Source of the DNA: Neobacillus sp. SuZ13
GTDB taxonomy: Bacteria; Bacillota; Bacilli; Bacillales; Cytobacillaceae
Length of the DNA: 64,000 nucleotides
Direction of reading: 5' to 3'
Assembly: GCF_030123365.1 (NCBI RefSeq)
Contig: NZ_CP126107.1
Span: 1,349,501-1,413,500 of the forward strand
Below are positions 16,671 through 26,247 of the stretch, one piece after another. A program made the translations under genes and the position numbers. The notes under the pieces are model-generated. The model was not told the origin of the DNA, made no database searches, and worked only from the letters and a program-made list of their open reading frames with translations. Each line of letters opens with the position of its first letter. The stretch's first letter is position 1.

Positions 16671-17891
16671 ATGAAAAGAATATCATTCATTCATGCAGCG
16701 GACCTGCACTTGGATAGCCCAATGGTCGGATTAAAGTATTTGCCTCAAGACATCTTTACCCGAGTAAAAGAGAGCACCTTTACGGCTTTAAAAAAGGTTA
16801 CGGAGGCCGCGATTCATCATCAGGTTGACTTTGTTATTCTAGCAGGCGATTTATTCGACGGAGAGGATCGCAGCCTGCGGGCACAATCCCGGTTTCGGAC
16901 AGAGATGCTTAAGTTGGCAGAAAACAAGATTCATGTTTATGTAATCCACGGCAATCACGACCATTTAAACGGATCATGGGTACATCTTAATATGCCAGCA
17001 AATGTTCATGTGTTTAATAGCAAGGTAGAAACCAAAGTTTTACATACAGAGAACGGTGAGATTGTCCATCTATATGGTTTTAGTTATCCAACACGACATG
17101 TCTATGATAGAAAAATAGATGAATATAGGAAGAAAGATGGCGCTGACTTTCATATTGGGATACTCCATGGAAATGAAAGCGGAGGGGTAGATCATGATAA
17201 CTATGCCCCTTTTTCAGTTAGTGATTTACATAAGAAAGAATTTGATTACTGGGCTTTAGGTCATATTCATAAACGAGCTGTCTTATCAGAATCCCCGCCG
17301 ATTATTTATCCAGGTAATATTCAAGGCAGGAATAAGAAAGAAAAAGGTATGAAGGGTATCTACCATGTAACATTGACAGATTTTGATAAGAAAATAAATT
17401 TTTTAGAAACAGCCGATATTATTTGGGAAGAAACAGTAATTGATGCTGCTTCGGCCAAAAACTTCTATGATGTTTTACAATTATGCCAAACAACCATTAA
17501 TAGTTTTCGGAGGGAACAAAAAGGAACGTTATTAACACTTTCCTTGAAAAATATTGTACTAGCAGATGAGCGTGAACAAAAAAGCTTGAAGGGCGAACTG
17601 TTAGAACTTCTTTTAGAGAATGAAAAAGAAGAGGAATCCTTCGTATGGATTGTTGACTTAACTGTTATTGAAGGGCAGCTAATAGATAAGGAACAGTTGA
17701 AAAGAGACGCAAACTTTTATGCTGAACTTTTTGAAACGATTGAAAATTATGCAGATGTCGACCTAGCCTTAGCTCCCCTATTCGAACATCAATTAGGGAG
17801 AAAATATATCAACCAGTTATCAACTGCAGATCAAGAAGAGATAATCAACAAAGCAGAGAAATTGCTGCTCGAATTACTTTATCAATCATAG
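16671..17891 (+). CDS. yhaO: DNA repair exonuclease family protein YhaO (SbcD-like)
   Basis: 406 aa from ATG 16671 (GGAAAGGAATG upstream). The calcineurin-like metallophosphoesterase signature is complete: D11-x-H13, LAGDLFD, GNHDH and ALGHIHKR. The family (Mre11/SbcD) cuts DNA ends together with an SMC-like ATPase. The partner YhaN follows 18 bp downstream, so the pair probably forms an SbcCD-like complex. Confidence 0.92.
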   Translation: MKRISFIHAADLHLDSPMVGLKYLPQDIFTRVKESTFTALKKVTEAAIHHQVDFVILAGDLFDGEDRSLRAQSRFRTEMLKLAENKIHVYVIHGNHDHLNGSWVHLNMPANVHVFNSKVETKVLHTENGEIVHLYGFSYPTRHVYDRKIDEYRKKDGADFHIGILHGNESGGVDHDNYAPFSVSDLHKKEFDYWALGHIHKRAVLSESPPIIYPGNIQGRNKKEKGMKGIYHVTLTDFDKKINFLETADIIWEETVIDAASAKNFYDVLQLCQTTINSFRREQKGTLLTLSLKNIVLADEREQKSLKGELLELLLENEKEEESFVWIVDLTVIEGQLIDKEQLKRDANFYAELFETIENYADVDLALAPLFEHQLGRKYINQLSTADQEEIINKAEKLLLELLYQS

Positions 17892-17909
17892 AGGAAGGAG
17901 TGAAGAGTT

Positions 17910-20900
17910 TTGAAAATTCTTGAGCTGCATATATATGGATTTGGCCAATTAGAGAATGTTGAAATTATTGACCTTCACGATTTTCAAGTTTTCTATGGAG
18001 AAAATGAAGCTGGGAAGTCTACGATTATGGCCTTTATCCATGCAATTATTTTCGGCTTCCCTACAAAACAACAGACAACCGAACTACGCTATGAGCCAAA
18101 ACACAGTACTAAATATGGTGGTAAAATCCGAATTTTACATGAAAAACATGGCGGTGCTGTAATCGAACGAGTAAAGGGAAAAGCTGCGGGTGATGTTAAG
18201 GTCTTTATGGATAATGGCAAGATGGGTGGCGAAGAACTTCTTAAGGAATTAACAGGAAACTTTGATAAAAGCCTATTTCAATCTATTTTTTCTTTTAATT
18301 TGCAGGGATTACAAAATATTCATCAGATGAAAAGCGAAGAGATTGGTAAATTTCTGTTTTCCGCGGGGACATTAGGAACAGAAAGGTTGTCAAAAACCGA
18401 AGCTGCTCTACAGAAAGAGCTCGATGCTCGTTTTAAGCCATCTGGGAAGAAACCCTTATTGAATGAAAAGTTACAAGCAATCCATGAAATAAATAAAGAA
18501 TTGAAAGCAGCAGAAGCAAAAAATAGAGATTATACAATCTTAGTAGAAAAGAAAGAAACGCTCGAAATGGAAATGAAGGCAGTAAACCATTCGTTGCAGG
18601 AAATAAGAGAAAAAATAGAAAAACTTAATGAATGGAAAAGAATCGAATCCATAGTCAAAGATGAAAAGTGGACAAAGAATGAACTTAATGAATTAGGTAA
18701 CATTGAATTCCCTGTACGTGGGATTGAAAGAATCGAAAAGATAAATCAGCTCATCCACCCCTACAAGGCAGAGATTAAAAGCATTTCCGAAAGAATTGAA
18801 AATTTGCAAGAAGAAGCAGCGGGGATTCAACCTAATCTTTCGTTTCTAAAAAATGAACCTGCTCTCTTAGCTTTGCTGGATCAAGTTTCTCTCTACGACC
18901 AATTAAAGCAGGAAAGACTGCAATGTGAAACAAAACTTTTAGCATTTGAAGAAGAGTTGTCGATTACTAGGGAAAAACTTCATTTAAATATTGATGAAGA
19001 AGAAATCTTTGCATTAAATACAAATATTTATATGAAAAATCAGGTTGAAGTAGTATCACAGAAAATACAAAAGCTAAACGAAGTTAAGGAAGAGTTAGAG
19101 AATCAGTATCAAGAAGAAAAAGGCAGATTAGAGGAAATAGAAAAAGAGGTTCGGTCTTCAGAGAGACAAGTTCTTACAAAACAGGAACGGCTTGCATTGG
19201 AAGAGAAGGTAAATTCGAGCGCTGATAAAGAGAACATAGAAAGGGAATTAAGGACTCTACGTGACAAAATAGACTTTTATCAACAGTTCAATGAACGTGA
19301 TAAAGCAGCAGTGGAAAGGGAAGGGAAGCAAAAGAAACTTCAGTATTTACTTTTTGAGGTTATTTTAATTGCCTTAACAGTTTATGGGATAGCTACAAAG
19401 CAGTGGTTTTTATTCACGATAGGTGTTCTCAGTTGTATATTACTTGTCGTCCTGATGACAAAAAAGAACAAGCTGCCGAAGGATGCTGAGCTAAATCAAA
19501 CGATAAAAGGCTTAAAAGAAAAGGAAGAGCAGTTAATGCAAAAACTGCAATCAGCCCAATATATTGAAATCTCAAAGCTAGAAGAACAATTAGCCTTGGA
19601 TAATCAGAGGAGAGCAGAGCTTCAGACAGTAAAAATGAAGTTGAAACATCAACAAACTCAATATGAAAAGATCATTGCTAAATTTGAACAATGGGAGTTG
19701 GAGAACGCCCAAACGAATGAAAAGCTTGCTTCCATTAGTCATGAACTACGAATACCTGAGTATATTGCAAAGTCCTTCTTACTAGAAGCATTCAAACTGA
19801 TTGAACAGTTTAAGTTGATCAGTAGAGAGAAAAAACAATATCAGTTAAGACTTCAACAAATAGAGCAGCACCAGGAAAAAATAGTAAAAGGATTAAACAA
19901 CTTTTCAAACCTTTATTTAAATGAAAAGGGCTTAGACTTGTATAACGCTGCCTATTTACTGCGTAATAAGTTAAAGGAGGAGCATGGTAAGCAAATCGTG
20001 AGTCAGGAGCGAAAGGTGAAACTTAGCGACCTTGAAGCCGATTTAAGGCAAAAAGTACAAGCGTTTAAGCATCTCCAAGCGGAATTTCAAACCCTTATCT
20101 CATCAGCAAAAGTGGAAACAGAACAACAATTTTACGAACTTGGTGCAAAAGCAGAAAAGCAGGGACAACTGTTAGAAAGACTTAACTCACTACAGAGTCA
20201 ACTGCAATACTCTAATCTCTCAGAAGTAGAAAGGGAAAATTTTCTCCAAATGCGTCAAAGCACAGAATTAGTGGCCGAATGTAACCTGCAGGTTCATGAA
20301 TGGGAAGTTAAACTTAAGGAACTTCAGGAAAAGCATGCTTCCATCAAATACGAGATACAAATATTAGAAGAGGGCGGTATATACTCAGATATACTCCATT
20401 ACTACAAACAGAAAAAATTTGAACTAGAAGAAGCAGTAAAGGAGTGGTCTGTCTACTGTATCGCGCAAGATATCCTCTCTAATACGATTGAAACGTATAA
20501 GAACATACATTTACCTAGAATGATCTCAAAAGCGGAAGAATATTTGTTGTTTCTCACCGATGGAAACTATCAAAGAATCCATTTACAAAATTCTGGTTCA
20601 GGATTCTTAGTTGAGAGAAGGGATCATACCATATTTGAAGCAAATGAACTAAGTCAAGCAACAACCGAACAGTTATACGTGGCCATTCGGCTTGCCTTTG
20701 CTGTTACAGTATATGAAAAATATCAGTTTCCAATTATTATCGATGATAGTTTTGTTAATTTTGATGCGAAAAGGACGGAAAAGGTGTTAGAACTTCTTAA
20801 AGGGCTGAAAAGAAATCAACTATTATTTTTTACTTGTCATAAGCATTTGCTAACCTTTTTTGAAAGGGAAAATGTTCTTTTTTTAGAAAAAGGTGCTGTT

Positions 20901-20915
20901 CAGATAATTTCATAG
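17910..20915 (+). CDS. yhaN: SMC-like ATPase YhaN (SbcC/Rad50-type)
   Basis: 1001 aa, starting at a TTG with GGAAGGAG upstream. Walker A GENEAGKST is at residues 30-38; long Glu/Lys-rich coiled coils fill most of the protein; the C-terminal ATPase half has the Walker B stretch FPIIIDDSFVNFDAKR. Unusually for the SbcC class, a hydrophobic double segment near residues 480-515 (LLFEVILIALTVYG, then LFTIGVLSCILLVVLM) looks like two membrane helices in the hinge, so the complex may be membrane-attached. Slightly longer than the B. subtilis protein. Confidence 0.92.
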   Translation: MKILELHIYGFGQLENVEIIDLHDFQVFYGENEAGKSTIMAFIHAIIFGFPTKQQTTELRYEPKHSTKYGGKIRILHEKHGGAVIERVKGKAAGDVKVFMDNGKMGGEELLKELTGNFDKSLFQSIFSFNLQGLQNIHQMKSEEIGKFLFSAGTLGTERLSKTEAALQKELDARFKPSGKKPLLNEKLQAIHEINKELKAAEAKNRDYTILVEKKETLEMEMKAVNHSLQEIREKIEKLNEWKRIESIVKDEKWTKNELNELGNIEFPVRGIERIEKINQLIHPYKAEIKSISERIENLQEEAAGIQPNLSFLKNEPALLALLDQVSLYDQLKQERLQCETKLLAFEEELSITREKLHLNIDEEEIFALNTNIYMKNQVEVVSQKIQKLNEVKEELENQYQEEKGRLEEIEKEVRSSERQVLTKQERLALEEKVNSSADKENIERELRTLRDKIDFYQQFNERDKAAVEREGKQKKLQYLLFEVILIALTVYGIATKQWFLFTIGVLSCILLVVLMTKKNKLPKDAELNQTIKGLKEKEEQLMQKLQSAQYIEISKLEEQLALDNQRRAELQTVKMKLKHQQTQYEKIIAKFEQWELENAQTNEKLASISHELRIPEYIAKSFLLEAFKLIEQFKLISREKKQYQLRLQQIEQHQEKIVKGLNNFSNLYLNEKGLDLYNAAYLLRNKLKEEHGKQIVSQERKVKLSDLEADLRQKVQAFKHLQAEFQTLISSAKVETEQQFYELGAKAEKQGQLLERLNSLQSQLQYSNLSEVERENFLQMRQSTELVAECNLQVHEWEVKLKELQEKHASIKYEIQILEEGGIYSDILHYYKQKKFELEEAVKEWSVYCIAQDILSNTIETYKNIHLPRMISKAEEYLLFLTDGNYQRIHLQNSGSGFLVERRDHTIFEANELSQATTEQLYVAIRLAFAVTVYEKYQFPIIIDDSFVNFDAKRTEKVLELLKGLKRNQLLFFTCHKHLLTFFERENVLFLEKGAVQIIS

Positions 20916-20966
20916 AGTAATATTAGGATATGTTATACTCTTACTAATGGGAAGGACGTGAATATA

Positions 20967-21911
20967 ATGGGTAAAGGAATATTAAAGCATGAAATTGGAG
21001 AGCAGGTAGAATTATTTCTATTAATAAAGAATTCAACAAAAGGGATTGCAAGCAACGGCAAACCTTTTTTAACACTGATTCTTCAGGATAAAAGCGGGGA
21101 AATCGAAGCAAAACTTTGGGATGTTAATGAAGAGGATGGAAAGAGTTATGCTCCACAAAGTATTGTGAAAATACTGGGTGAGGTACAAAATTATCGGGGG
21201 AAAAGTCAATTGAAAATTCGTCAAATTCGACGAACAGGTCCATCTGACGGCGTAAAGTTAGATGACTTTTTGGAGACCGCCCCAATTAGCCAGGAAGAAA
21301 TGGCTGGCAAACTTACACAATATATTTTTGATATGAAAAATCCCAATATCCAAAGAATAACACGCCATTTAATTAAAAAGCATCAGAAGGCTTTTTTAGA
21401 GTTTCCTGCAGCAACAAAAAATCACCACGAGTTTGTCTCGGGGCTTGCCTTTCATGTTGTAAGTATGCTTGATTTGGCTAAATCCATTGCCAATCTTTAT
21501 CCAAGTCTTGATAAGGATTTGCTCTATGCAGGGGTTATATTACACGATATGGGGAAAGTACTGGAACTTTCAGGTCCGATTTCAACTGTATATACCATTG
21601 AAGGAAATTTACTGGGGCATATTACGATTATGGTTAACGAAATTGGCAAAGCAGCGGAAGAACTAGGTATATCTGGTGAAGAAGTACTAATCCTCCAACA
21701 TCTTGTGCTTAGTCATCATGGAAAAGCGGAATGGGGAAGTCCAAAACCTCCAATGATTAAAGAAGCAGAAATCCTTCATTATATCGATAATCTTGATGCG
21801 AAAATGAATATGCTTGACCGTGCCTTGGAAAGAGTGAAGCCAGGTGAATTCACAGAAAGAATTTTTGCATTGGAGAATCGTTCCTTTTATAAGCCGGTGT
21901 TTCATAAGTAA
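20967..21911 (+). CDS. yhaM: 3'-5' exoribonuclease YhaM
   Basis: 314 aa, exactly the usual length. An N-terminal OB-fold (about residues 12-90: [24 protein letters not shown]) is followed by an HD domain with [17 protein letters not shown] and LSHHGK supplying the metal ligands. YhaM degrades RNA, and also single-stranded DNA, from the 3' end with Mn(II) or Co(II). The start ATG 20967 has GGAAGGACGTG upstream. It closes the yhaO-yhaN-yhaM run and has its own terminator. Confidence 0.95.
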   Translation: MGKGILKHEIGEQVELFLLIKNSTKGIASNGKPFLTLILQDKSGEIEAKLWDVNEEDGKSYAPQSIVKILGEVQNYRGKSQLKIRQIRRTGPSDGVKLDDFLETAPISQEEMAGKLTQYIFDMKNPNIQRITRHLIKKHQKAFLEFPAATKNHHEFVSGLAFHVVSMLDLAKSIANLYPSLDKDLLYAGVILHDMGKVLELSGPISTVYTIEGNLLGHITIMVNEIGKAAEELGISGEEVLILQHLVLSHHGKAEWGSPKPPMIKEAEILHYIDNLDAKMNMLDRALERVKPGEFTERIFALENRSFYKPVFHK

Positions 21912-21942
21912 AATAACCTCCTTTTGAGGTTATTTTTTTTGT
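21912..21942 (+). terminator. Terminator of yhaONM
   Basis: AATAACCTC / GAGGTTATT stem with a CTTTT loop and T8. Confidence 0.92.
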
Positions 21943-22019
21943 GTAACAGTTCATAATTTCCTATTAAACGAATATGATTTAGTAAAAGTGGACAACCACT
22001 ATGAAGGGAGCAAGATAAA

Positions 22020-22208
22020 TTGACTATTCCTATTTGGGTATATGCAGTTGTGGTTGGTATTGTGATAAGTGCGCTAATGGCGATAAAGACAGGAAGAGAA
22101 GAGCGGCAATTAGAGATGGAAAACATTGAGCAGGAAGGCGAAATCTATATGAAACGCCTTGAACGAGAAAAAGAAAAACGGGAAGAAATTGGAGCAACAG
22201 GAGAATAA
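22020..22208 (+). CDS. yhaL: Sporulation protein YhaL
   Basis: 62 aa. One N-terminal membrane helix (IPIWVYAVVVGIVISALMAI) is followed by a charged helix rich in Glu, Arg and Lys (KRLEREKEKREE). The TTG start at 22020 follows AAGGGAGCAAG. Position between yhaM and prsA is the same as B. subtilis yhaL, which is annotated as a sporulation gene. Function beyond that is unknown. Confidence 0.82.
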   Translation: MTIPIWVYAVVVGIVISALMAIKTGREERQLEMENIEQEGEIYMKRLEREKEKREEIGATGE

Positions 22209-22210
22209 GA

Positions 22211-22330
22211 AAAGCGGAAGCGCCTCGTTCAGGGGCGACAGGCATAAGTCGAGCCGGCGTGAAGGTTGTTTTTGACCTTCATGACGGATTGGCTTATGAC
22301 CCCGAGCCCCTAGGCGCTGGAGCTAGACAG
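22211..22330. repeat. Interspersed repeat C, copy 1
   Basis: 120-bp element starting AAAGCGGAAGCGCC and ending GGCGCTGGAGCTAGACAG, with CATAAGTCGAGCCGGCG and GACCCCGAGCCCCTAGGCGC inside. Its ends are partly complementary (GCGCC / GGCGC) and it folds on itself through ATAAG..CTTAT and AAGGT..ACCTT. An inverted copy lies at 30327-30452 inside another repeat. Confidence 0.85.
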
Positions 22331-22365
22331 TAATCTAAGTTCAAAAACTTATCTTCTTATCATTT

Positions 22366-22404
22366 AAAAAAGCGGAAGCGCCATTAATGGCGTTTCCGCT
22401 TTTT
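22366..22404 (-). terminator. Terminator of prsA
   Basis: Long stem AGCGGAA-CGCCAT / ATGGCG-TTCCGCT with T tracts on both sides, so it can act in both directions. Confidence 0.9.
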
Positions 22405-22411
22405 GTTCTAA

Positions 22412-23284
22412 TTACTGTGGAGCAGCTTCTGTTCCGGTTTGAGGAGTAAGCGCATCCTTTAAGTCCTTGTCGCTAACTTTAACATCTGCAGCTTCAAGTT
22501 CACGCTTCATAGCTTTATTAATTTCTTCTGTTGTCAATTTTGAAGTTTTTACTTGGGTTTCGATTTCGGCCTTCATTTCAGCATATGGTTTCTTTTCTTT
22601 TTTGTCAGTTAATTGAATGATATGATAACCAAATTGCGACTTAACTGGACCGCTAATTTCATTTACTTTTAGAGCATATGCTGCTTTTTCAAAGTCTGGA
22701 TCCATCTTACCAGTACCAAACCAGCCTAAGTCCCCGCCGTTTGCTTTAGAACCCTCATCTGTTGAATATTTTTTTGCCACATCTTCAAATTTTTCACCTT
22801 TATCAAGCTTGCTCTTCACTTCTTTTGCTGTTTTTTCATCGGCAACAAGAATGTGTCGAGCTTTAATTTCTGGCTGGTACGTATCATAGTAATCCTTTAA
22901 TTCCTTTTCAGTTACCTTAACGCCTTTAAGGGCAGCTTTTTCCTGCATCATGCCTAATTTCATTGTTTTCTTCAAATCATCTTCGCTTTTATAGCCGTAC
23001 TGTGCGAGGGTAGTTTCAAAATTTGCACCTAGATCTGTTTTTAATTGATCAATTTTTGCATTTAATTCCTTATCTGTCACCTTGTATTTCTTAGATAGAA
23101 CTTTTTCATATACTAGTTGCTGAAGGGCTTGATCACCATACTTTTCCTTCATTGTATTGTAGAGTTCTTCTTGTGTAACATTACCCACTTTGCTCTCTGC
23201 CACTGTATCAGAACCACTTTGGTTACATGCACTTAATGCAAGTACTCCACCGGCTAATGTAAGGGCTAATATCCATTTTTTCAT
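22412..23284 (-). CDS. prsA: Foldase lipoprotein PrsA (parvulin-type PPIase)
   Basis: 290 aa from ATG 23284 with AGGAGAG upstream; the extra upstream codons are not needed. The signal peptide ends in the lipobox LSAC (Cys20), giving a membrane-anchored lipoprotein on the outer face. The central parvulin rotamase domain runs from KARHILVAD to QFGYHIIQL (about residues 130-220), flanked by the chaperone regions. PrsA assists folding of secreted proteins after Sec translocation. Monocistronic. Confidence 0.96.
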   Translation of the reverse strand: MKKWILALTLAGGVLALSACNQSGSDTVAESKVGNVTQEELYNTMKEKYGDQALQQLVYEKVLSKKYKVTDKELNAKIDQLKTDLGANFETTLAQYGYKSEDDLKKTMKLGMMQEKAALKGVKVTEKELKDYYDTYQPEIKARHILVADEKTAKEVKSKLDKGEKFEDVAKKYSTDEGSKANGGDLGWFGTGKMDPDFEKAAYALKVNEISGPVKSQFGYHIIQLTDKKEKKPYAEMKAEIETQVKTSKLTTEEINKAMKRELEAADVKVSDKDLKDALTPQTGTEAAPQ

Positions 23285-23492
23285 GATGAAATCTCTCCTA
23301 AATAGTATATTCTTGTCCACAAACTCTACTATAACATAAATGGTAACTCCTGCAAAAATAATAACTATGTTTATTATTTGAAATTTTCCACAAAAGGTAA
23401 ATTGAACTTTTCAAAAAAAAATGGGAAGTGCCTAAACGAAATGACCAGTCGTTGAATAGTATATCGTAGAAAATGAAAAAGGAGGTATTACG

Positions 23493-23582
23493 ATGAGCCA
23501 TGGTTATGGAGCGGGCTTTGCTCTAATTGTAGTACTTTTCATACTATTAATTATTGTTGGAGCTTCTTGGTGTTGGTGTTAA
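23493..23582 (+). CDS. YjcZ-family tiny sporulation membrane peptide, copy 1
   Basis: 29 aa with a textbook GGAGG site upstream. The pattern GYGAGFALIVVLFILLIIVGASW is that of the tiny transmembrane YjcZ family of Bacillus. It differs from its neighbour by a C-terminal WCWC ending with two cysteines. Confidence 0.85.
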   Translation: MSHGYGAGFALIVVLFILLIIVGASWCWC

Positions 23583-23621
23583 TTTCCTCAAAAAAGACCA
23601 TTAATGAATGGAGGTAAATTT

Positions 23622-23714
23622 ATGTCTGGTGGAGCAGGTTACGGCGCAGGATTTGCGTTAGTGGTAGTTCTATTCATCTTATTAATAATCATCGGCGCTT
23701 CTTGGGTTTATTAA
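23622..23714 (+). CDS. YjcZ-family tiny sporulation membrane peptide, copy 2
   Basis: 30 aa tandem paralog, 39 bp after copy 1, with its own GGAGG site. GAGYGAGFALVVVLFILL and GASW are conserved, but it ends in WVY. Both probably share a transcript ending at the hairpin at 23731. Confidence 0.85.
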   Translation: MSGGAGYGAGFALVVVLFILLIIIGASWVY

Positions 23715-23730
23715 TAAAGTCACAAACTAA

Positions 23731-23757
23731 AAGCGATGAGAAATACTCTCATCGCTT
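23731..23757 (+). terminator. Hairpin after the YjcZ-family pair
   Basis: AAGCGATGAG / CTCATCGCTT perfect 10-bp stem with a 7-nt loop; only a weak T tract follows. Confidence 0.65.
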
Positions 23758-23805
23758 CTATGTGTTAATTATACATATCCTTTTTCGCTTGGAGCTCTAG
23801 TTGGA

Positions 23806-23985
23806 TTATGTATATAAAATTTCCAAGTATGATGATATCAGAAGAATCGTAATGAGGATATTAATTGTACGAAATACCTTATGTTGGTTTTCTTCAGGGA
23901 TTTCCTTTTGCATACAAAGTGAATTGGTCATTTTATTTACATAAAACAAGATAAAAATAGCGAAGACAATAAAAATGGAGATCAT
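23806..23985 (-). CDS. Small two-helix membrane protein, unknown
   Basis: 59 aa with hydrophobic segments at both ends (ISIFIVFAIFILFYV and INILITILLISSYLEIL) joined by a short charged loop holding the only cysteine. ATG 23985 is 8 nt after GGGAGGG; a TTG directly before it is the alternative. Not recognised; flanked by sporulation-type genes. Confidence 0.6.
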   Translation of the reverse strand: MISIFIVFAIFILFYVNKMTNSLCMQKEIPEENQHKVFRTINILITILLISSYLEILYT

Positions 23986-24229
23986 CAATGATTCCCTCCC
24001 TGATGTTCGTATTATGTTTATTACAATATCAAAAATTACAAAAAAAAGATAGTCATAAAGAATGGAAGAGTTTTAGGTTTTAAGGGATTTCCATGAACCC
24101 AATTTATTTTTGGAGGATATTTCTTCAAAAAAATTTTTCCTGTTTTAAGTTAAAATGGTTTACCCCATCTTTTAAAAGGTTAATAATAAATATATAAAAA
24201 TGTAAAAGTTCTGAAAAGAGGCCTAGTGA

Positions 24230-24565
24230 ATGACTGAAAATGAATTGATGGAAAGAATAAACCTTCTTGAATATCATCAAAAGCTATTATTAAAGTTACT
24301 CAACAATCCGAAGCTCGAATTATATAAACTTATTATTGAAAATGGAATTACAGAACAGGAAGCAGGACAGTTTTTTTCTTTATGTGACAAAATGAACTTA
24401 AAATTAGAAGAACAAAAAGCGGAAGGGTACGTAAACTTCCATCCGCTTTTTCATGAATTATCATCATCATTACCGTCATCTTTAAAGATTAAAGACGTTA
24501 TCAATGCTTGTTTAAAACAAAAGATTTGCTTGTCCCTTTTTCAAGAGTTGGAAAAATACTTATAA
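24230..24565 (+). CDS. yhaI: YhaI (DUF1878) protein
   Basis: 111 aa, helical and Leu-rich, with no membrane segment. ERINLLEYHQKLLLKLL and the position next to hpr match B. subtilis YhaI. It faces hpr convergently with only 6 bp between stops and no clear terminator. Function unknown. Confidence 0.85.
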   Translation: MTENELMERINLLEYHQKLLLKLLNNPKLELYKLIIENGITEQEAGQFFSLCDKMNLKLEEQKAEGYVNFHPLFHELSSSLPSSLKIKDVINACLKQKICLSLFQELEKYL

Positions 24566-24571
24566 TACTGA

Positions 24572-25147
24572 TTAAACCAGCTCTTGCTCAGGATTTTGTG
24601 ATTTTCTTAGCTTCCCATCTTCTTCAACGAAGCGACTTTCAATATTATGAAAAGAACGCTCGAAGATTTCCATAAAATCTTCACCATAAATATTGCGGAC
24701 GATCGCCATCATTTCAACAATTTCTGGAAACTTACCATATAATTCACGAAGGGGCAAAGCACCAGAAAAAACCGCATTGCCATTTGGCTCATAGGTTTCC
24801 ATTAGTTGAAGTAAGATACTTTCTCCTGCTTCAGTTAGCTGAATATACGTATTGCGTTTATCATTTTCCTTTTTAGAAAACTGCAGCAAACCTCGTTCTT
24901 CTAACTTTTTCGAAAAATTAAATGCTGTTGAAACGTGCATGACGCCAAACTTAGCCACATCCGAAATGGAAGCACCGTTTAAGTGATAGGCAATCCATAA
25001 AATGTGATGTTCGTTAATATTTAAATCAAAAGGCTTAATCCATTGCTGCCAGTCTTTCTCAATCGCTTTCCATAAGGCTTTACTTAGTTGAGCAACTCTC
25101 TGAGTAAAGATCATCGCTTCTTTCATTGAATATTGTTTCTCAGTCAT
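24572..25147 (-). CDS. hpr: Transition-state MarR-family regulator Hpr (ScoC)
   Basis: 191 aa from ATG 25147, chosen because it is 9 nt after AGGTG; two in-frame starts lie just upstream. The winged-helix core is very close to Hpr: [30 protein letters not shown], then [20 protein letters not shown] and [15 protein letters not shown]. Hpr represses extracellular proteases, sporulation genes and peptide permeases during growth. The acidic tail is shorter than in B. subtilis. Confidence 0.95.
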   Translation of the reverse strand: MTEKQYSMKEAMIFTQRVAQLSKALWKAIEKDWQQWIKPFDLNINEHHILWIAYHLNGASISDVAKFGVMHVSTAFNFSKKLEERGLLQFSKKENDKRNTYIQLTEAGESILLQLMETYEPNGNAVFSGALPLRELYGKFPEIVEMMAIVRNIYGEDFMEIFERSFHNIESRFVEEDGKLRKSQNPEQELV

Positions 25148-25470
25148 CCCCATTTTCACCTACTTTTATATTTCTCTATTTTCATTATGCCAATAAAATA
25201 AAAATTAATAAAGAAAAAATTCACAAATTTTTTAAAAATTAGAATAATAATCTATTGGAATTTTAAAAAAAGTGAAATTATTATAATTAAACCATAAAAT
25301 TTACCTTTTGGTATCCACTGAATAATAACAACTTTTAGAAAATTAAAATTAAAAAAAACGATTGATCTCCCTAATTACATTTATACCTGTTCATAGGAAT
25401 GGACGGGTAAACATATAAATAGTTACAACGTTCAGTCGAACTTTTGAAACAAAATAGGGGGACAAGGAAG
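25148..25470. other. AT-rich spacer upstream of hpr
   Basis: About 320 bp between divergent hpr and the 63-aa ORF. It must hold both promoters, but no promoter match was strong enough to place. No ORF or RNA element recognised. Confidence 0.5.
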
Positions 25471-25662
25471 ATGAAAATTGCTGCCATCATTTTTTTTATC
25501 TTTAGTGCTATCCTTTTATTGGGTGCAATTAAATATTTAATCGGATTAACAAGACCAGGTGTTTATCCACCTAAACAAATTTTAAGAAAAAAAGCTGCTG
25601 CTTTATTTGGGGGTGGAGGGATCTTTCTATTAATTGCTTTATTGATCTCTAAACTTATATAG
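25471..25662 (+). CDS. Small two-helix membrane protein, unknown
   Basis: 63 aa. Two hydrophobic helices (AAIIFFIFSAILLLGAIKYLI and LFGGGGIFLLIALLISKLI) are separated by a basic/proline loop (TRPGVYPPKQILRKK). ATG 25471 follows a GGGGG...AAGGAAG site; the earlier TTG at 25444 lies before it. It has its own strong terminator. No family recognised. Confidence 0.7.
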   Translation: MKIAAIIFFIFSAILLLGAIKYLIGLTRPGVYPPKQILRKKAAALFGGGGIFLLIALLISKLI

Positions 25663-25671
25663 AGGAATATT

Positions 25672-25701
25672 AAGAAAAGAACCCCGCTGGGTTCTTTTCT
25701 T
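25672..25701. terminator. Bidirectional terminator before trpP
   Basis: Perfect 13-bp stem AAGAAAAGAACCC / GGGTTCTTTTCTT with a CGCT loop between convergent genes. Confidence 0.9.
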
Positions 25702-25717
25702 AATTAAGTCCCGTCGT

Positions 25718-26245
25718 TTATTTTTGAATGACGGAAGGTGTTGTTAATTTAGTTCGTTTCACTATGGATAGGGCTACAGGATACAAAATAATCATAATAA
25801 CGGTATTTAGTGCGATAGCCGGCAGAACTCCTGCAGCAAATAGTGCAGTGAATGATGCAGGTAAACCAACTAAAAAGAATGCTGCTGTTAAAAAGATTGT
25901 TCCTGAAACAAGGGTTCCAATGGCAGTTAAAACGCCAACACTAACAATCGAATTTCGGTATTTTTTTAAAGCTAAAAATAACCCAAGAAAAACTAAAGCA
26001 GTGATGGGTTTATCAATGATATTTGGAATTTGTCCGCCAGGAAAACCGGTGGTTAATGCTGACAATACTCCAGTTACAATGGCCAAAAGCATCACACTCT
26101 TTAACTCAGGAATTAGGATGATTCCCAAAAACATCATTGCAAGCATCATGTCAGGTTTAATTCCAAGAAAACTAGGCATTACCGTATGCAAAACTACCCC
26201 AATCCCAGCTAATAGTGCTAAAACTACAATGTTCTTCGTATTCAT
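25718..26245 (-). CDS. trpP: Probable tryptophan transport protein TrpP
   Basis: 175 aa integral membrane protein with five or so helices (VVLALLAGIGVVLHTVMP, MLAMMFLGIILIPEL, etc.) and the GFPGGQIPNIIDKP loop, as in B. subtilis TrpP (YhaG). It probably imports tryptophan. Its leader carries a regular set of NAG triplets overlapping the ribosome binding site (26248-26285), the signature of TRAP control, which strongly supports the assignment. Confidence 0.93.
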   Translation of the reverse strand: MNTKNIVVLALLAGIGVVLHTVMPSFLGIKPDMMLAMMFLGIILIPELKSVMLLAIVTGVLSALTTGFPGGQIPNIIDKPITALVFLGLFLALKKYRNSIVSVGVLTAIGTLVSGTIFLTAAFFLVGLPASFTALFAAGVLPAIALNTVIMIILYPVALSIVKRTKLTTPSVIQK

Positions 26246-26247
26246 TT

